NCBI RefSeq assembly: GCF_014126615.1
Contig: NZ_CP059896.1
Coordinates: 1,374,501 to 1,438,500, forward strand
DNA: 64,000 nt
DNA from: Ciceribacter thiooxidans
GTDB lineage: Bacteria; Pseudomonadota; Alphaproteobacteria; Rhizobiales; Rhizobiaceae
Reading direction: 5' to 3'
In this document: positions 52,633 through 62,121 of the stretch, one piece after another
Numbering within the stretch: the stretch's first letter is position 1
How the letters are laid out: the number at the start of each line of letters is the position of its first letter
The notes under the pieces: generated by a model
What the model was told of the DNA's origin: nothing
The model's database searches: none
Seen by the model: only the letters and a program-made list of their open reading frames with translations
Translations under genes and position numbers: made by a program

Positions 52633-53388
52633 TCAGTCGTTTCCGGCGACGCAGCGCAGCCGTTCGAGGCTCGGCACGGTGACGTGGCGATTGTTCTCGA
52701 TGACGATGATGCCTTCCTTGCGCAGCTTCGTCATCTGCCGGCTTACGGTCTCGATGGTGAGGCCGAGGAAATCGGCGATATCGGCACGCGACAGAGGCAG
52801 GTCGAACGTGCGCGGGCTCGCGTTCTCCGGATCGATATGGGTTGCGATCAGGTGCAGGAAACTTGCAACCTTCTCCTGGGCCGTCTTGCGGCCGAGGGTC
52901 AGCATCCAGTCGCGCGCCTCGTCGAGTTCCTTCAGCGACTGCTCGTAGAGCATTCGCTCGAAATCCGGCGTCTCGTTGACGATACGGTCGATGAGTGCCC
53001 GCGGGAAGGTGCAGATCTCGGTGTCGGTCGCCGCCTCGGCGGTGACGGTGCTCTCTTCCTGATGCGGTCGACCGAGGAAATCCGGCGCGAACTGCAGACC
53101 GACGATCTGCTGACGGCCGTCAGCCATCATTTTGGAGAGCTTCACTACCCCGTTCAGGATGTTGCTGTAGGTGGAGACGGACTCGCCCTGGCCAATGACC
53201 TCGTTTCCGGCCTCGACCTTGCGGCGGGAGGAATGCTTGTTGAGTTCCATCAGTTGCGGAACGCTGAGGCTCGCGCAGACACCACCATGGCGTGCTTCAC
53301 AGGCCTTGCAGACCGCAGGGCCTTCACACTCCAGAACATTTCTCTTGAGGGCATCCATAATGTCGATCGGTCTCATCTGCCCGCCCAT
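52633..53388 (-). CDS. fnrN: Fe-S type Crp/Fnr regulator (FnrN-like)
   Basis: 251 residues. The N-terminal cysteines C21, C27, C30 and C38 (CEGPAVCKACEARHGGVC) plus a later one in TDTEICTFPRAL fit an oxygen-labile [4Fe-4S] FNR-type sensor. The C-terminal helix-turn-helix LSRADIADFLGLTIETVSRQ has the E-x2-S-R of FNR proteins. It controls microaerobic genes in rhizobia. Internal ATGs at 53376 and 53358 are alternative starts. An FNR box lies between it and hemN. Confidence 0.92.
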   Translation of the reverse strand: MGGQMRPIDIMDALKRNVLECEGPAVCKACEARHGGVCASLSVPQLMELNKHSSRRKVEAGNEVIGQGESVSTYSNILNGVVKLSKMMADGRQQIVGLQFAPDFLGRPHQEESTVTAEAATDTEICTFPRALIDRIVNETPDFERMLYEQSLKELDEARDWMLTLGRKTAQEKVASFLHLIATHIDPENASPRTFDLPLSRADIADFLGLTIETVSRQMTKLRKEGIIVIENNRHVTVPSLERLRCVAGND

Positions 53389-53485
53389 CCCTACGCCTTA
53401 CCGCGCTTACAAGGAACGCCCTGTTTCGACCGCGAAAGGTGCTGAGCACCCTCCGGTTTTCCTATGCCGTAATTTTAACAGCAAA

Positions 53486-53499
53486 TTGATCGAAGTCAA
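53486..53499. promoter_or_regulatory. FNR/anaerobox between fnrN and hemN
   Basis: TTGAT-CGAA-GTCAA matches TTGAT-N4-ATCAA with one mismatch. Its centre is 41.5 bp before a plausible start point (about 53534), with TAATAA at 53522-53527 as the -10, the class II activation layout for hemN. It may also autoregulate fnrN. Confidence 0.75.
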
Positions 53500-53565
53500 A
53501 GGCTGGGGGCTCTTCTACTGTTAATAATTAAGCAATTGCTTATCCTGACAATTGCGGTGAAGTTC

Positions 53566-54915
53566 ATGCGAGAAGGCCTTCTGGGCAAGTATTCCGGCGC
53601 GGTGCCACGTTACACGAGTTATCCGACCGCGCCACATTTTCACGAAGGCATCGGCTGCGACAAATATGCGCAATGGCTACAGAATCTTGGAAAAGGGCAA
53701 GATATCTCGCTCTATATCCACATTCCTTATTGTGACCGTTTGTGCTGGTTCTGCGCCTGCCATACAAAACACACGCTGAAATACGATCCGATCACGGTCT
53801 ATCTCGAAGCGCTCTATAGTGAGATCGCCCGAGTCGGGGGACTTGTCGACCGAGATGCGAAGGTGAGCGCGGTGCATTTCGGCGGCGGTTCGCCGACCAT
53901 GCTGAAGCCCGAGGACATGATCGCCCTCATGGCGGCGCTGCGCGAACACTTCGCCTTCCGCGACGATGCAGAGATCAGCGTCGAGATGGACCCGAACGAT
54001 CTCGACGACGCCCGCTACGACGCGCTCGCGGCGATCGGCATGACACGCGCGAGCCTCGGCGTTCAGGATTTCAATCCGGACGTGCAGAAGGCGATCAACC
54101 GTATCCAGACCTTCGAGCACACCAAAGGCGTGGTCGAGGCGGTCAGGGCGCGGGGCGTGCACTCCGTCAACTGCGACATTCTCTATGGCCTGCCGTACCA
54201 GACGCTGGAGACGCTGGAAGCCACGGTCCGCGATATTCTCTCGCTGGCGCCCGATCGCATCGCGCTGTTCGGCTATGCCCATGTGCCGTGGATGAAGAAG
54301 CACCAGACGATGATTCCGGAAGAAGCGCTTCCCGGCGTCGAGATGCGCTTCCGCCAGATGAACCGCGCCGCAGAGATGCTGGTTGAAGCCGGCTATGAGG
54401 CGATCGGCATCGACCATTTCGCCAGGCCCGGCGACAAGCTCGCGATCGCGAGCCGCGAGGGGCGGCTCCACCGCAACTTCCAGGGCTATACCGACGATGC
54501 GGCCGATGCGCTGATCGGCCTCGGCGCGTCTTCGATCGGGCAGTTGCCCGAAGGCTACGTGCAGAACATGCCGGCGACCGGCGAGTACCAGAAGATGGCG
54601 CAGGCGCAGGGGCTGACAGTCGTTCGCGGCATCGAACTTGCCGACGACGACCGGATGCGCGCCAAGGTCATCGAGGATCTGATGTGCCGCTTTTCCTTCT
54701 CCTTCGCCGACTTGCGGAACCGATTCCCCGGGATTGCCGAGAGCGTGATCGCCGAGGCCCGGCAGTATGTCGCAAGCAACGCTGACGGAGTCTGCGAGAT
54801 CGTCGCCGACCAGTTTCGCATCACCGAAACCGGCAAGCCGTTCACGCGCAGCATCGCGGCGGTCTTCGACAGTTACCTCTCGACCGGCAAGGGCCGTCAT
54901 TCGATTGCTGTTTGA
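53566..54915 (+). CDS. hemN: Oxygen-independent coproporphyrinogen III oxidase (HemN)
   Basis: 449-residue radical SAM enzyme that decarboxylates coproporphyrinogen III without oxygen. Cluster motif CDRLCWFCAC (C56, C60, C63, plus C65), HFGGGSPTMLKPEDM, LGVQDFNPDVQKAINRIQTF and DHFARPGDKLAIA are as in true HemN, not the HemW relatives. ATG 53566 (MREGLLGKYSGAVPRYTSYP) is chosen over 53536. Under the FNR box, so expected to be induced when oxygen is low. Confidence 0.96.
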   Translation: MREGLLGKYSGAVPRYTSYPTAPHFHEGIGCDKYAQWLQNLGKGQDISLYIHIPYCDRLCWFCACHTKHTLKYDPITVYLEALYSEIARVGGLVDRDAKVSAVHFGGGSPTMLKPEDMIALMAALREHFAFRDDAEISVEMDPNDLDDARYDALAAIGMTRASLGVQDFNPDVQKAINRIQTFEHTKGVVEAVRARGVHSVNCDILYGLPYQTLETLEATVRDILSLAPDRIALFGYAHVPWMKKHQTMIPEEALPGVEMRFRQMNRAAEMLVEAGYEAIGIDHFARPGDKLAIASREGRLHRNFQGYTDDAADALIGLGASSIGQLPEGYVQNMPATGEYQKMAQAQGLTVVRGIELADDDRMRAKVIEDLMCRFSFSFADLRNRFPGIAESVIAEARQYVASNADGVCEIVADQFRITETGKPFTRSIAAVFDSYLSTGKGRHSIAV

Positions 54916-55020
54916 GCAACACTGCAACGGCAAATTTTCCTGCCGGTGAAACAGGGCATTGGCTTTTCGACGAGTTTTCCCTATGTGGAACTCGGATTTA
55001 AGACATATGAGGTAATTGGC

Positions 55021-55299
55021 GTGAGCGCTACATTCGACAAAGTTGCCGACATCATCGCTGAAACGAGCGAGATCGATCGCGAAACCATTACGCCCGAAAG
55101 CCATACGATCGACGATCTCGGCATCGATAGCCTGGACTTCCTCGACATCGTCTTTGCGATCGACAAGGAATTCGGCATCAAGATCCCGCTCGAACAGTGG
55201 ACGCAGGAAGTCAACGAGGGCAAGGTTTCCACCGAGGAATACTTCGTTCTCAAGAATCTCTGCGCGAAGATCGACGAACTGCGCGCCGCCAAGGGCTGA
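55021..55299 (+). CDS. acpXL: Acyl carrier protein AcpXL
   Basis: 92 residues from GTG 55021 (the exact length of rhizobial AcpXL), with GAGGT 9 nt upstream; a frame extension to 54946 is not coding. The phosphopantetheine serine is in [10 protein letters not shown], and the helix [20 protein letters not shown] is characteristic. It carries the growing 27-hydroxyoctacosanoyl chain that LpxXL adds to lipid A. First gene of the cluster. Confidence 0.96.
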   Translation: MSATFDKVADIIAETSEIDRETITPESHTIDDLGIDSLDFLDIVFAIDKEFGIKIPLEQWTQEVNEGKVSTEEYFVLKNLCAKIDELRAAKG

Positions 55300-55321
55300 T
55301 CGGCCCGGCGGACGACGTACG

Positions 55322-55801
55322 ATGCTGCTCGAATACTTCCAGATGATCGACACGGTGGAGGCGGTGAGCCTTCGCGACGGCACGCTCCGGGCACGCTCGG
55401 TCGTGCCGGAGAAGAGCCCCGTGTTCGAAGGTCACTTTCCCGGAATGCCGCTCGTACCCGGTGTGCTGCTGATCGAGACGATGGCGCAGGCCTCGGGTTT
55501 CCTCGTGCTCGCCGTCAGCGGCTTTTCGGCGATGCCCTTCCTGATGTCGGTCGACGGCGCGAAGATGCGCAGTTTCGTCGAGCCCGGCGCCGTGCTGGAC
55601 ATCGAAGCCAAGCTCGAACACGACGGATCGGGTTTTGCCGTCACCAAGGCCAGGATCGCATCGGGCGGCAAGAAGATCTGCGATGCCCAGCTCAAGCTGC
55701 GCACCGTGCCGTTCAGCGAGGTGCCGCTCGCCGAGATCGTCCGTAACCGCGCGGAAGAGGTCGGGCTGATGGCGGCCCTCGAAGCGGACGGCGCCGCCTG
55801 A
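55322..55801 (+). CDS. FabZ-like 3-hydroxyacyl-ACP dehydratase of the AcpXL cluster
   Basis: 159 residues, hotdog fold. The FabZ active-site region reads GHFPGMPLVPGVLLIETMAQ, with the family histidine, followed by DGAKMRSFVEPG. It dehydrates 3-hydroxyacyl-AcpXL in very-long-chain synthesis. A C-terminal extension (about 20 residues) is longer than in housekeeping FabZ. A 134-bp gap without features separates it from fabF2. Confidence 0.9.
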   Translation: MLLEYFQMIDTVEAVSLRDGTLRARSVVPEKSPVFEGHFPGMPLVPGVLLIETMAQASGFLVLAVSGFSAMPFLMSVDGAKMRSFVEPGAVLDIEAKLEHDGSGFAVTKARIASGGKKICDAQLKLRTVPFSEVPLAEIVRNRAEEVGLMAALEADGAA

Positions 55802-55935
55802 GCGGCAGACCGCCCTTGCGGTTTCCCTGACAAGCCATGTCGTCAGGCGAAAGCTATTGCCAGCGCCGCCGCGCAGGGCGTAGGGATGCGCCGGATGGAA
55901 CGCCGGTCGAAGAATTGCCGGCCGAAGGATAGAGA

Positions 55936-57138
55936 ATGAGCAAGAAGCCGAACGACGTGGTGATCACCGGTATTGGCATCGTCACCTGCCATGGAACCGG
56001 CAAGGAGCCGCATATCGCCCTGCTGTCCGCCCCGGCTGCGCCGGCGCCGGCGGTGGAGACGGAAAAACTCAAGCCGTACCCGATCCACTGCCTGCCGGAG
56101 ATCGACTGGTCGACGCAGATCCCCAAGCGTGGCGACCAGCGCCAGATGGAGAACTGGCAGCGGCTCGGTGTCTATGCGGCGGGGCTTGCGCTCGATGACG
56201 CCGGCCTCAAGGACAATGCCGAACTCTGCGGAACGATGGACCTGATCGTCGCTGCCGGCGGCGGCGAGCGCGACGTCAACGTCGATACGCTGATCGTCAA
56301 CGAAGCCCTGCGCCGCAACGATCGCGACAGGCTGCTCGTCGAGAAACTGACGACCGAGCTTCGCCCGACGCTGTTTCTGGCGCAACTTTCCAACCTCATG
56401 GCCGGCAATATTTCGATCGTGCACAAGGTCACCGGTTCCTCCCGCACCTTCATGGGCGAGGAGTCGGCCGGCATTTCGGCGATCGAGACGGCGTTCGCCC
56501 GGTTGCGTTGCGGCCAGTCGACCCACACGCTCGTCGGCGGCGCCTTTATCGGTGAGCGCCCGGATATCCTGCTGCTTGTCGAAGGTATCCATGCCCATGC
56601 GACCGGCGAATGGCGGCCCCTGTGGTCGCGTTCGGAGGATGCAGGCGGCGGCATGATGCTCGGATCGGTCGGCGCCTTCCTCGTGCTCGAAAGCCGGGAA
56701 CATGCCGAGGCGCGGGGCGCCCATGTCTACGCGGTCCTCGACGCCGTCGAGGGCGATCGCGGCGGCCGCGATGGTGACCGGTTCGAAGCCCGGGTGGAGC
56801 GTTTGCTCTCCGGTCTGGGGGACGCGACATCCGACACGGTCGTCTTTTCCGGTTCGAGCGGCCTGCACGACCTGGCACGCCGCGAGAAGGCAGTGCTCGA
56901 CCGTCGCTTTCCTGCCGCGCCCGTACGCGGCTATGGCGGCAGCACGGGTCACGGCATGGAGGCACAGTTCCCGCTCGGTCTTGCGCTTGCCGCCCTTGCT
57001 CTCGACAGCCATGCGAAAGTGCCGCCCTTCGATCCTGCCCATGAAGGGGCGATGGCCATGCCCGCCCGCCATGCCGTCGTGACGACGGTGGGCTATGTCC
57101 ACGGCGAGGGCGTCGCCCTCGTCTCGGCCGACGCGTGA
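55936..57138 (+). CDS. fabF2XL: Ketosynthase-like FabF2XL lacking the catalytic Cys (chain-length-factor-like)
   Basis: 400 residues with the KAS II fold (VVITGIGIVTCHGTG; GAFLVLESREHAEARGAHVY). At the nucleophile, the loop reads FMGEESAGISAIETAF, so E176 stands where FabF has Cys; counting to the next conserved GG gives equal spacing. The first catalytic His motif (AHGTS) is replaced by SGSSGLH; the second His is kept in GSTGHGMEA (H339). This pattern resembles the KS-beta or chain-length-factor partners of type II PKS. It is probably a non-condensing partner of the FabF1 encoded 14 bp later. Confidence 0.88.
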   Translation: MSKKPNDVVITGIGIVTCHGTGKEPHIALLSAPAAPAPAVETEKLKPYPIHCLPEIDWSTQIPKRGDQRQMENWQRLGVYAAGLALDDAGLKDNAELCGTMDLIVAAGGGERDVNVDTLIVNEALRRNDRDRLLVEKLTTELRPTLFLAQLSNLMAGNISIVHKVTGSSRTFMGEESAGISAIETAFARLRCGQSTHTLVGGAFIGERPDILLLVEGIHAHATGEWRPLWSRSEDAGGGMMLGSVGAFLVLESREHAEARGAHVYAVLDAVEGDRGGRDGDRFEARVERLLSGLGDATSDTVVFSGSSGLHDLARREKAVLDRRFPAAPVRGYGGSTGHGMEAQFPLGLALAALALDSHAKVPPFDPAHEGAMAMPARHAVVTTVGYVHGEGVALVSADA

Positions 57139-57152
57139 GGAGGAACGGATCC

Positions 57153-58439
57153 ATGACCGACAATCGCTTCAAGGATCATCTCGGACGGCCGATCGTCGTC
57201 GTCACCGGTATGGGCGTGATTACCTCGCTCGGACAAGGGCTCGAGGACAACTGGAATGCGCTCACCGCCGGCAAGTCCGGCATCCATGCGATCAAACGCT
57301 TCCCGACCGAAGGCATGCCGACACGCATCGGCGGTACCGTCGATTTCATCGAGGTGCCGGCAGCCAACGCCGTCGAGCGCTCCTATGCGTTCGCTCGGGA
57401 AACCACCATCGAGGCGCTCGGCCAGGCCGGCCTCTCGGGCGATTTCAACGGTCCGCTCTTCCTCGCCGCACCGCCTGTCGAACCGGAATGGTCCGATCGC
57501 TTCGCGCTCGCCGAGCGTGCTCCGCCACCGGACCACGACGGTGACGTTTACGAGCGTTTTCTCACCGCAATGCGCGCGAAGCCGGATCCGGTCTTCCTCG
57601 AGGCGGTCCAGTTCGGCTCGATCTCGGAACGGCTTGCCGACCGCTTCGGCACGCGTGGCCTGCCGGTCACGCTCTCGACCGCCTGTGCGTCGGGCGCGAC
57701 GGCCATCCAGCTCGGCGTCGAGGCCATCCGCCAGGGCCGTACCGAGCGCGCGCTGACGGTCGCGACCGACGGTTCCATCAGCGTCGAGGCGGTGATTCGC
57801 TTCTCGCTGCTGTCTGCGCTCTCGACCCAGAACGATGCGCCGGAAAAGGCGTCGAAGCCCTTCAGCAAGGATCGCGACGGTTTCGTGATCGCCGAGGGCG
57901 CGGCGACGCTCGTCCTCGAATCGATGGAATCGGCCGTGGCTCGCGGGGCGAAGATCCTCGGCGTGATGAAGGGATGCGGGGAGAAGGCCGACCATTTCCA
58001 CCGCACGCGCTCCTCTCCGGACGGCGGCCCGGCGATCGCGACGATGCGCGCGGCGCTTGCCGATGCGGGGATCGGCGAGGCTGACATCGACTATGTCAAT
58101 GCCCACGGAACCTCGACGCCGGAAAACGACAAGATGGAATACGGTGCGATGCTCGCCGTCTTCGGTGAGCGGCTGAAGCAGATTCCGGTGTCATCGAACA
58201 AGTCGATGATCGGCCACACGCTGACGGCGGCCGGCGCAGTCGAGGCAGTCTTCTCCTTCCAGACGATGCTGACCGGCACGATTCCGCCAACCATCAACTA
58301 CGTCAATCCCGATCCGACGATGGAGCTCGACGTGGTTCCCAACGTCAAGCGCACAGCTGATGTTTCCGCAGTGTTGTCGAATTCGTTCGGCTTCGGCGGC
58401 CAGAACGCCAGCCTTGTCATGATGCGTGAACCGGCTTAA
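57153..58439 (+). CDS. fabF1XL: Beta-ketoacyl-ACP synthase FabF1XL
   Basis: 428 residues from ATG 57153 (GAGGAGG upstream). Complete KAS II catalytic set: C178 in LSTACASGATA, H318 in VNAHGTSTPEND, K/H in SNKSMIGHTLTAAGA (H355) and FGFGGQNASLV. It elongates acyl chains on AcpXL beyond C18. Likely heterodimer with FabF2XL. Confidence 0.95.
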   Translation: MTDNRFKDHLGRPIVVVTGMGVITSLGQGLEDNWNALTAGKSGIHAIKRFPTEGMPTRIGGTVDFIEVPAANAVERSYAFARETTIEALGQAGLSGDFNGPLFLAAPPVEPEWSDRFALAERAPPPDHDGDVYERFLTAMRAKPDPVFLEAVQFGSISERLADRFGTRGLPVTLSTACASGATAIQLGVEAIRQGRTERALTVATDGSISVEAVIRFSLLSALSTQNDAPEKASKPFSKDRDGFVIAEGAATLVLESMESAVARGAKILGVMKGCGEKADHFHRTRSSPDGGPAIATMRAALADAGIGEADIDYVNAHGTSTPENDKMEYGAMLAVFGERLKQIPVSSNKSMIGHTLTAAGAVEAVFSFQTMLTGTIPPTINYVNPDPTMELDVVPNVKRTADVSAVLSNSFGFGGQNASLVMMREPA

Positions 58440-58495
58440 TCGGAACGCCACGAGAAACAGTGTATCGGAACGCCGAAGGGCGAAGGACGGGATTC

Positions 58496-59524
58496 ATGCG
58501 CGCATTGCAGCTGGTCGACGACCGCAAGCTCGAAATTGTCGATCTGCCGGAGCCGGAGGCGCCGGGGCCGGGCGAGGTGACGCTGCGGGTCAAGGCCGTC
58601 GCGCTCAATCATATCGACGTCTGGGGCTGGCGCGGCATGGCGTTTGCCAAGCGCAAGATGCCGCTGACGATCGGCGCGGAGGCTTCCGGGGTCGTCGAGG
58701 CGATCGGACCGGGCGTCGGCAACATCCTGCCGGACCAGCTTGCCGCCGTCTACGGCGCGCGCACCTGCGGCCTCTGCAAGCCATGCCGCGAAGGTCGTGA
58801 CAATCTCTGCGAACATGTGGGCGGCGTGCATGGCTTCCATCTGGACGGCTTTGCCCAGGAGAAGATCAACCTGCCGGCCCGGCTACTGGTTCCGGCACCG
58901 CCCGGCGTCGACGCGGTCGGCGCGGCGCTCGCGCCGGTGACCTTCGGCACCGTCGAGCACATGCTCTTCGACAACGCGAAGCTCGAACCGGGTGAAACCA
59001 TTCTCGTCCATGCCGGCGGCTCGGGTATCGGCTCGGCGGCGATCCAGCTCGCTAAGAAGATCGGCTGCACGGTCATCACCACGGTGGGTTCGGACGACAA
59101 GATCGAGCCGGCAAAGGCGCTCGGCGCCGATCACGTCATTAACTATCGCACCGACCGCTTCGAAGGAGTCGTGCGCAAGCTGACCAAGAAGAAGGGCGTC
59201 GACGTCGTCTTCGAACATGTCGGCAAGGACACCTGGGCCGGCTCGATGCTGTGCCTGAAGCGTGGCGGCCGGCTGGTCACCTGCGGCTCGACCTCGGGGG
59301 TCTCGACCGACATGAACCTGATGATGCTCTTCCAGCAGCAGCTGAAATTGCTCGGTTCCTTCGGATGCCGCATGGAGAATATGGCCAATGCCATGCAGAA
59401 GATGGCCCGCGGCATCGTTCATCCGGTGATCGATACCGAGGTGCACCTGGAGGACATCGACATGGCGCTGACCCGCATGGAGACCCGTCAGGTGTTCGGG
59501 AAGATCATCCTCAGGATGGACTGA
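58496..59524 (+). CDS. Zinc-type alcohol dehydrogenase family protein of the AcpXL cluster
   Basis: 342 residues, medium-chain dehydrogenase/reductase with zinc cysteines in ARTCGLCKPCREGRDNLCEH and an NAD(P) Rossmann motif VHAGGSGIGSAAIQLAKKIG. ATG 58496 has AAGGAC upstream. The equivalent gene is found in acpXL-lpxXL clusters of other rhizobia; it may act as the enoyl-acyl reductase of the very-long-chain pathway, but that is inferred from position. Confidence 0.88.
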   Translation: MRALQLVDDRKLEIVDLPEPEAPGPGEVTLRVKAVALNHIDVWGWRGMAFAKRKMPLTIGAEASGVVEAIGPGVGNILPDQLAAVYGARTCGLCKPCREGRDNLCEHVGGVHGFHLDGFAQEKINLPARLLVPAPPGVDAVGAALAPVTFGTVEHMLFDNAKLEPGETILVHAGGSGIGSAAIQLAKKIGCTVITTVGSDDKIEPAKALGADHVINYRTDRFEGVVRKLTKKKGVDVVFEHVGKDTWAGSMLCLKRGGRLVTCGSTSGVSTDMNLMMLFQQQLKLLGSFGCRMENMANAMQKMARGIVHPVIDTEVHLEDIDMALTRMETRQVFGKIILRMD

Positions 59525-59528
59525 CGCA

Positions 59529-60467
59529 TTGAAGCTCTTCGTCACCCGCATCGTCCTTGCCTTGCGCCACTTCCAGCAGTGGCTGGTGGCGCAGCTCGCC
59601 TTCGGGTTCCTGACGGTGCTCAAGATTCTTCCTGCAGATCCGGCGATCAACTTCGCCGACTGGCTGATGCGCAAGGTGGGGCCGCGGACACGTCGCCACG
59701 GCCTCATGCTGACGAACCTGCGCAATGCCTTTCCGGAGAAGTCAGAAGCCGAGCGGGAAGAAATCGCCGTCGCGAGCTGGGGGCACATGGGCCGGCTCGC
59801 CGCCGAATATGTCTTCCTCGACCAGCTCTTCGATTTCGATCCGGAAAGGCAGGGCGAGGGGAGAATCGAGGTGAGCGGCATTCCGCTCTTCCTGGAGCTG
59901 CGCGACCATCCGCGTCCCTTCATCGTCTTCACCGCGCATACGGCGAATTTCGAGCTGCTGCCGGTCGCAGGTGCCGCCTTCGGCCTCTATGTCAGCGTGC
60001 TCTTCCGGCCGCCGAACAATCCCTATATCGCCGAGAAGGTCTTCGACTTCCGCAAGAAGCGGATGGGCAAGCTGGTGCCGTCCCATGCCGGATCGTCCTT
60101 CGCACTCGCGCGCCAGCTCGAAGCCGGTGGCGGGGTTGGTGTGCTGGTCGACCAGAAGTTCAAGAAGGGCGTCACCACGAGCTTCTTCGGCAGGCCGGTG
60201 AAGACCAATCCGCTGCTCGCCAAGCTTGCACGGCAGTTCGATTGCGACGTCTATCCCGCCCGCTGCATCCGGCTCCCCGGCAACCGTTTTCGTCTCGAAA
60301 TCGAACCGAAGGTCGATCTGCCGCGTACTGCCACGGGTCAGCTCGACGTCACCGCGACGGCCCAGCTCCTGAACGACAAGGTCGAATCGTGGGTGCGGGA
60401 ATACCCTGAACAGTGGCTCTGGTATCACGATCGCTGGAATATCAAGCAAAGCCTCGATCTGGGGTGA
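59529..60467 (+). CDS. lpxXL: Lipid A 27-hydroxyoctacosanoyl acyltransferase LpxXL
   Basis: 312-residue inner-membrane acyltransferase of the LpxL/HtrB family. N-terminal membrane helix (LRHFQQWLVAQLAFGFLTVL), catalytic H-x4-E motif HTANFE (H137, E142), and a late VYPARCIRLPGNRFRLEIEP block. It transfers the very-long-chain acid from AcpXL to lipid A. Starts at TTG 59529, 4 bp after the dehydrogenase stop. The 209-bp gap behind it holds no feature I recognise. Confidence 0.93.
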   Translation: MKLFVTRIVLALRHFQQWLVAQLAFGFLTVLKILPADPAINFADWLMRKVGPRTRRHGLMLTNLRNAFPEKSEAEREEIAVASWGHMGRLAAEYVFLDQLFDFDPERQGEGRIEVSGIPLFLELRDHPRPFIVFTAHTANFELLPVAGAAFGLYVSVLFRPPNNPYIAEKVFDFRKKRMGKLVPSHAGSSFALARQLEAGGGVGVLVDQKFKKGVTTSFFGRPVKTNPLLAKLARQFDCDVYPARCIRLPGNRFRLEIEPKVDLPRTATGQLDVTATAQLLNDKVESWVREYPEQWLWYHDRWNIKQSLDLG

Positions 60468-60676
60468 CGAGCCCCGCATGTGTCTCATCCGGTTTCCGCC
60501 GGGATGGAGCGCTCCTTACCTGTGCAGAGCGAGATTTACCCCTAAACTTGAGCTGTTGAGTCAGTCGGTTATTCATGTTACCCGACTCCTGATCGCATGA
60601 TGGGAAATCTGTTCCGAATGCGACACCTTCGCGCGGCCTCACCCGCCGATGCCGGACCAGTGTGGAGTGCTCCCCG

Positions 60677-61404
60677 ATGCCCGAAGCGACACGGAAAGAC
60701 AGTCTGGACGCCCTCTTCGAGGCCGTCGCCTTGAAGAGCATGCAGCTTCGGCAAGCGGTCCGCGTCGGCGACGACCGTCTCGTTCGCCTGCTCGACCGGG
60801 AACTCGATCCCTTGGTCGCGGCGGTGCTGGACTACCGTGCGTCCGACCTCCGGGAAATACACCAGCAACTCCGTTTCGTCAGCGATCTCATCCGCGAGGA
60901 TGCGGACGATCGGTCCTGCGTGACGCGCCACGCCGGCGTCCTTTCAGACCTTCTCGACCGTTATTTCGGCGAGGAGGAAGAGCGATCGGCGACGGGGGCA
61001 TCGGCCCCTCAAGAGCGACGGCGCTGGACGGCGACGACGACCTCTTCAACGAGTCGATTCTCAACACGCTGTCGGAGCAGGTTGCTGTCGTGACCACCGA
61101 CTACCGCTATCTCTATGCCAATCCTGCCCACGCCTCGACGTTGAAGCGCCGGCAGATCGAGATCGTCGGCCGACACGTCGCGGAATTCATGCCCGGCAGC
61201 CATTTCGAGGATTTTACCCGTACGCGGCTCGACCGCTGCTTTGCCGGGGAGATGTTGAGCTTCAACTTCTCCTATCGTCCGTGGGGACGGGACGGGTCGG
61301 CGTGCTGTACGATGACGCCGTTTGCCGGCAATGACGGCCGCGTGGTCGGCGCGGTGGTGCTCATTCGGCGGAAACAGGAAACCTGCCGGAAGATCGCGGC
61401 CTAA
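60677..61404 (+). pseudogene. PAS-domain protein, frameshifted
   Basis: The N-terminal part from ATG 60677 (MPEATRKDSLDALFEAVALK through LSDLLDRYFGEEEE) is helical; the PAS part (DDDLFNESILNTLSEQVAVV, then TTDYRYLYANPAHASTLKRR and GRHVAEFMPGSHFED) is in another frame, ending at 61404. The change fits loss of one base, and a G5 run at 60993-60997 is the natural place: with six Gs the frame runs through. I recall an intact relative near fixNOQP in other rhizobia, but could not check it. It may be a sequencing indel or a real lesion. Confidence 0.7.
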
Positions 61405-61434
61405 GTCGGGCGCGGGCCGGCGGTACCGTTGGGT

Positions 61435-62037
61435 TCACTGTCGGCCTTGAGGTGTCGCGTTCGGCGGCAATTGCGTCAGCAGGCAGTCACGCTCGAAAGC
61501 GATGTGCCGGCGCATGCCTTCGAAGAAGCCGCGCAACATATATCCGACGGCCTCCATGTTGACGACATCGCCCATGCCGAGCTTCAGCAAGGCATCCGTC
61601 AGTTCCTCGGCGAAGCATTCGTCCTCGCAGTGCTCGAACTTCAGCCGTTCGATCGTTTCGCGAAGCTGCGGGCCGCGCTCGGACTCGATCCAGGGGAACA
61701 ATACAGCCTCTTCGTATTCGTGGATGTCGTGGACGAGGGGGCCGAGCATCTTGGCGGCGTAGAGGCATTTCTGGCGGTCGACGCTGGAGGGGAGCGAATC
61801 GGCAATCGCCTCGAGCTCGTTGCAGAGCGCGAGTTGCTCGTCATGCGCCCTGCGCAGCCACGCAATCGTCCGCTGATTGTCGTTGAGTGCTGCGGACGGA
61901 ACAGGCGAGCCCGGTGTGGTCTCTGATCCCGTTCCGTTGGTTTTTGCTTTCATGACCGTCATCTCCGGTACCTCGGCCGCGCAATCGGGGTCGCAAAGCC
62001 TCACATTCCCCGCGACCGCGAGGTCCGAGCGGGCCAT
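61435..62037 (-). CDS. Hemerythrin-domain protein
   Basis: 200 residues from 62037 (GGGAGG 6 nt ahead). After a ~50-residue variable N-terminus comes the four-helix hemerythrin HHE pattern: RRAHDEQLALCNELEAIA, VHDIHEYEEAVLFPWIE, KFEHCEDECFAEEL, then RRHIAFERDCLL. Histidines and Glu/Asp suit a di-iron site that binds oxygen or nitric oxide. Divergent from ccoN and sharing its FNR box, so expression under low oxygen is likely. Confidence 0.9.
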   Translation of the reverse strand: MARSDLAVAGNVRLCDPDCAAEVPEMTVMKAKTNGTGSETTPGSPVPSAALNDNQRTIAWLRRAHDEQLALCNELEAIADSLPSSVDRQKCLYAAKMLGPLVHDIHEYEEAVLFPWIESERGPQLRETIERLKFEHCEDECFAEELTDALLKLGMGDVVNMEAVGYMLRGFFEGMRRHIAFERDCLLTQLPPNATPQGRQ

Positions 62038-62121
62038 TTCCGCCTCCCGAACGGCCGTGCGGCATCATTTCGGGGTAGCTGCGACAATAATCACTTTTCC
62101 CTTAACGGCCGTTTTCCTGCA

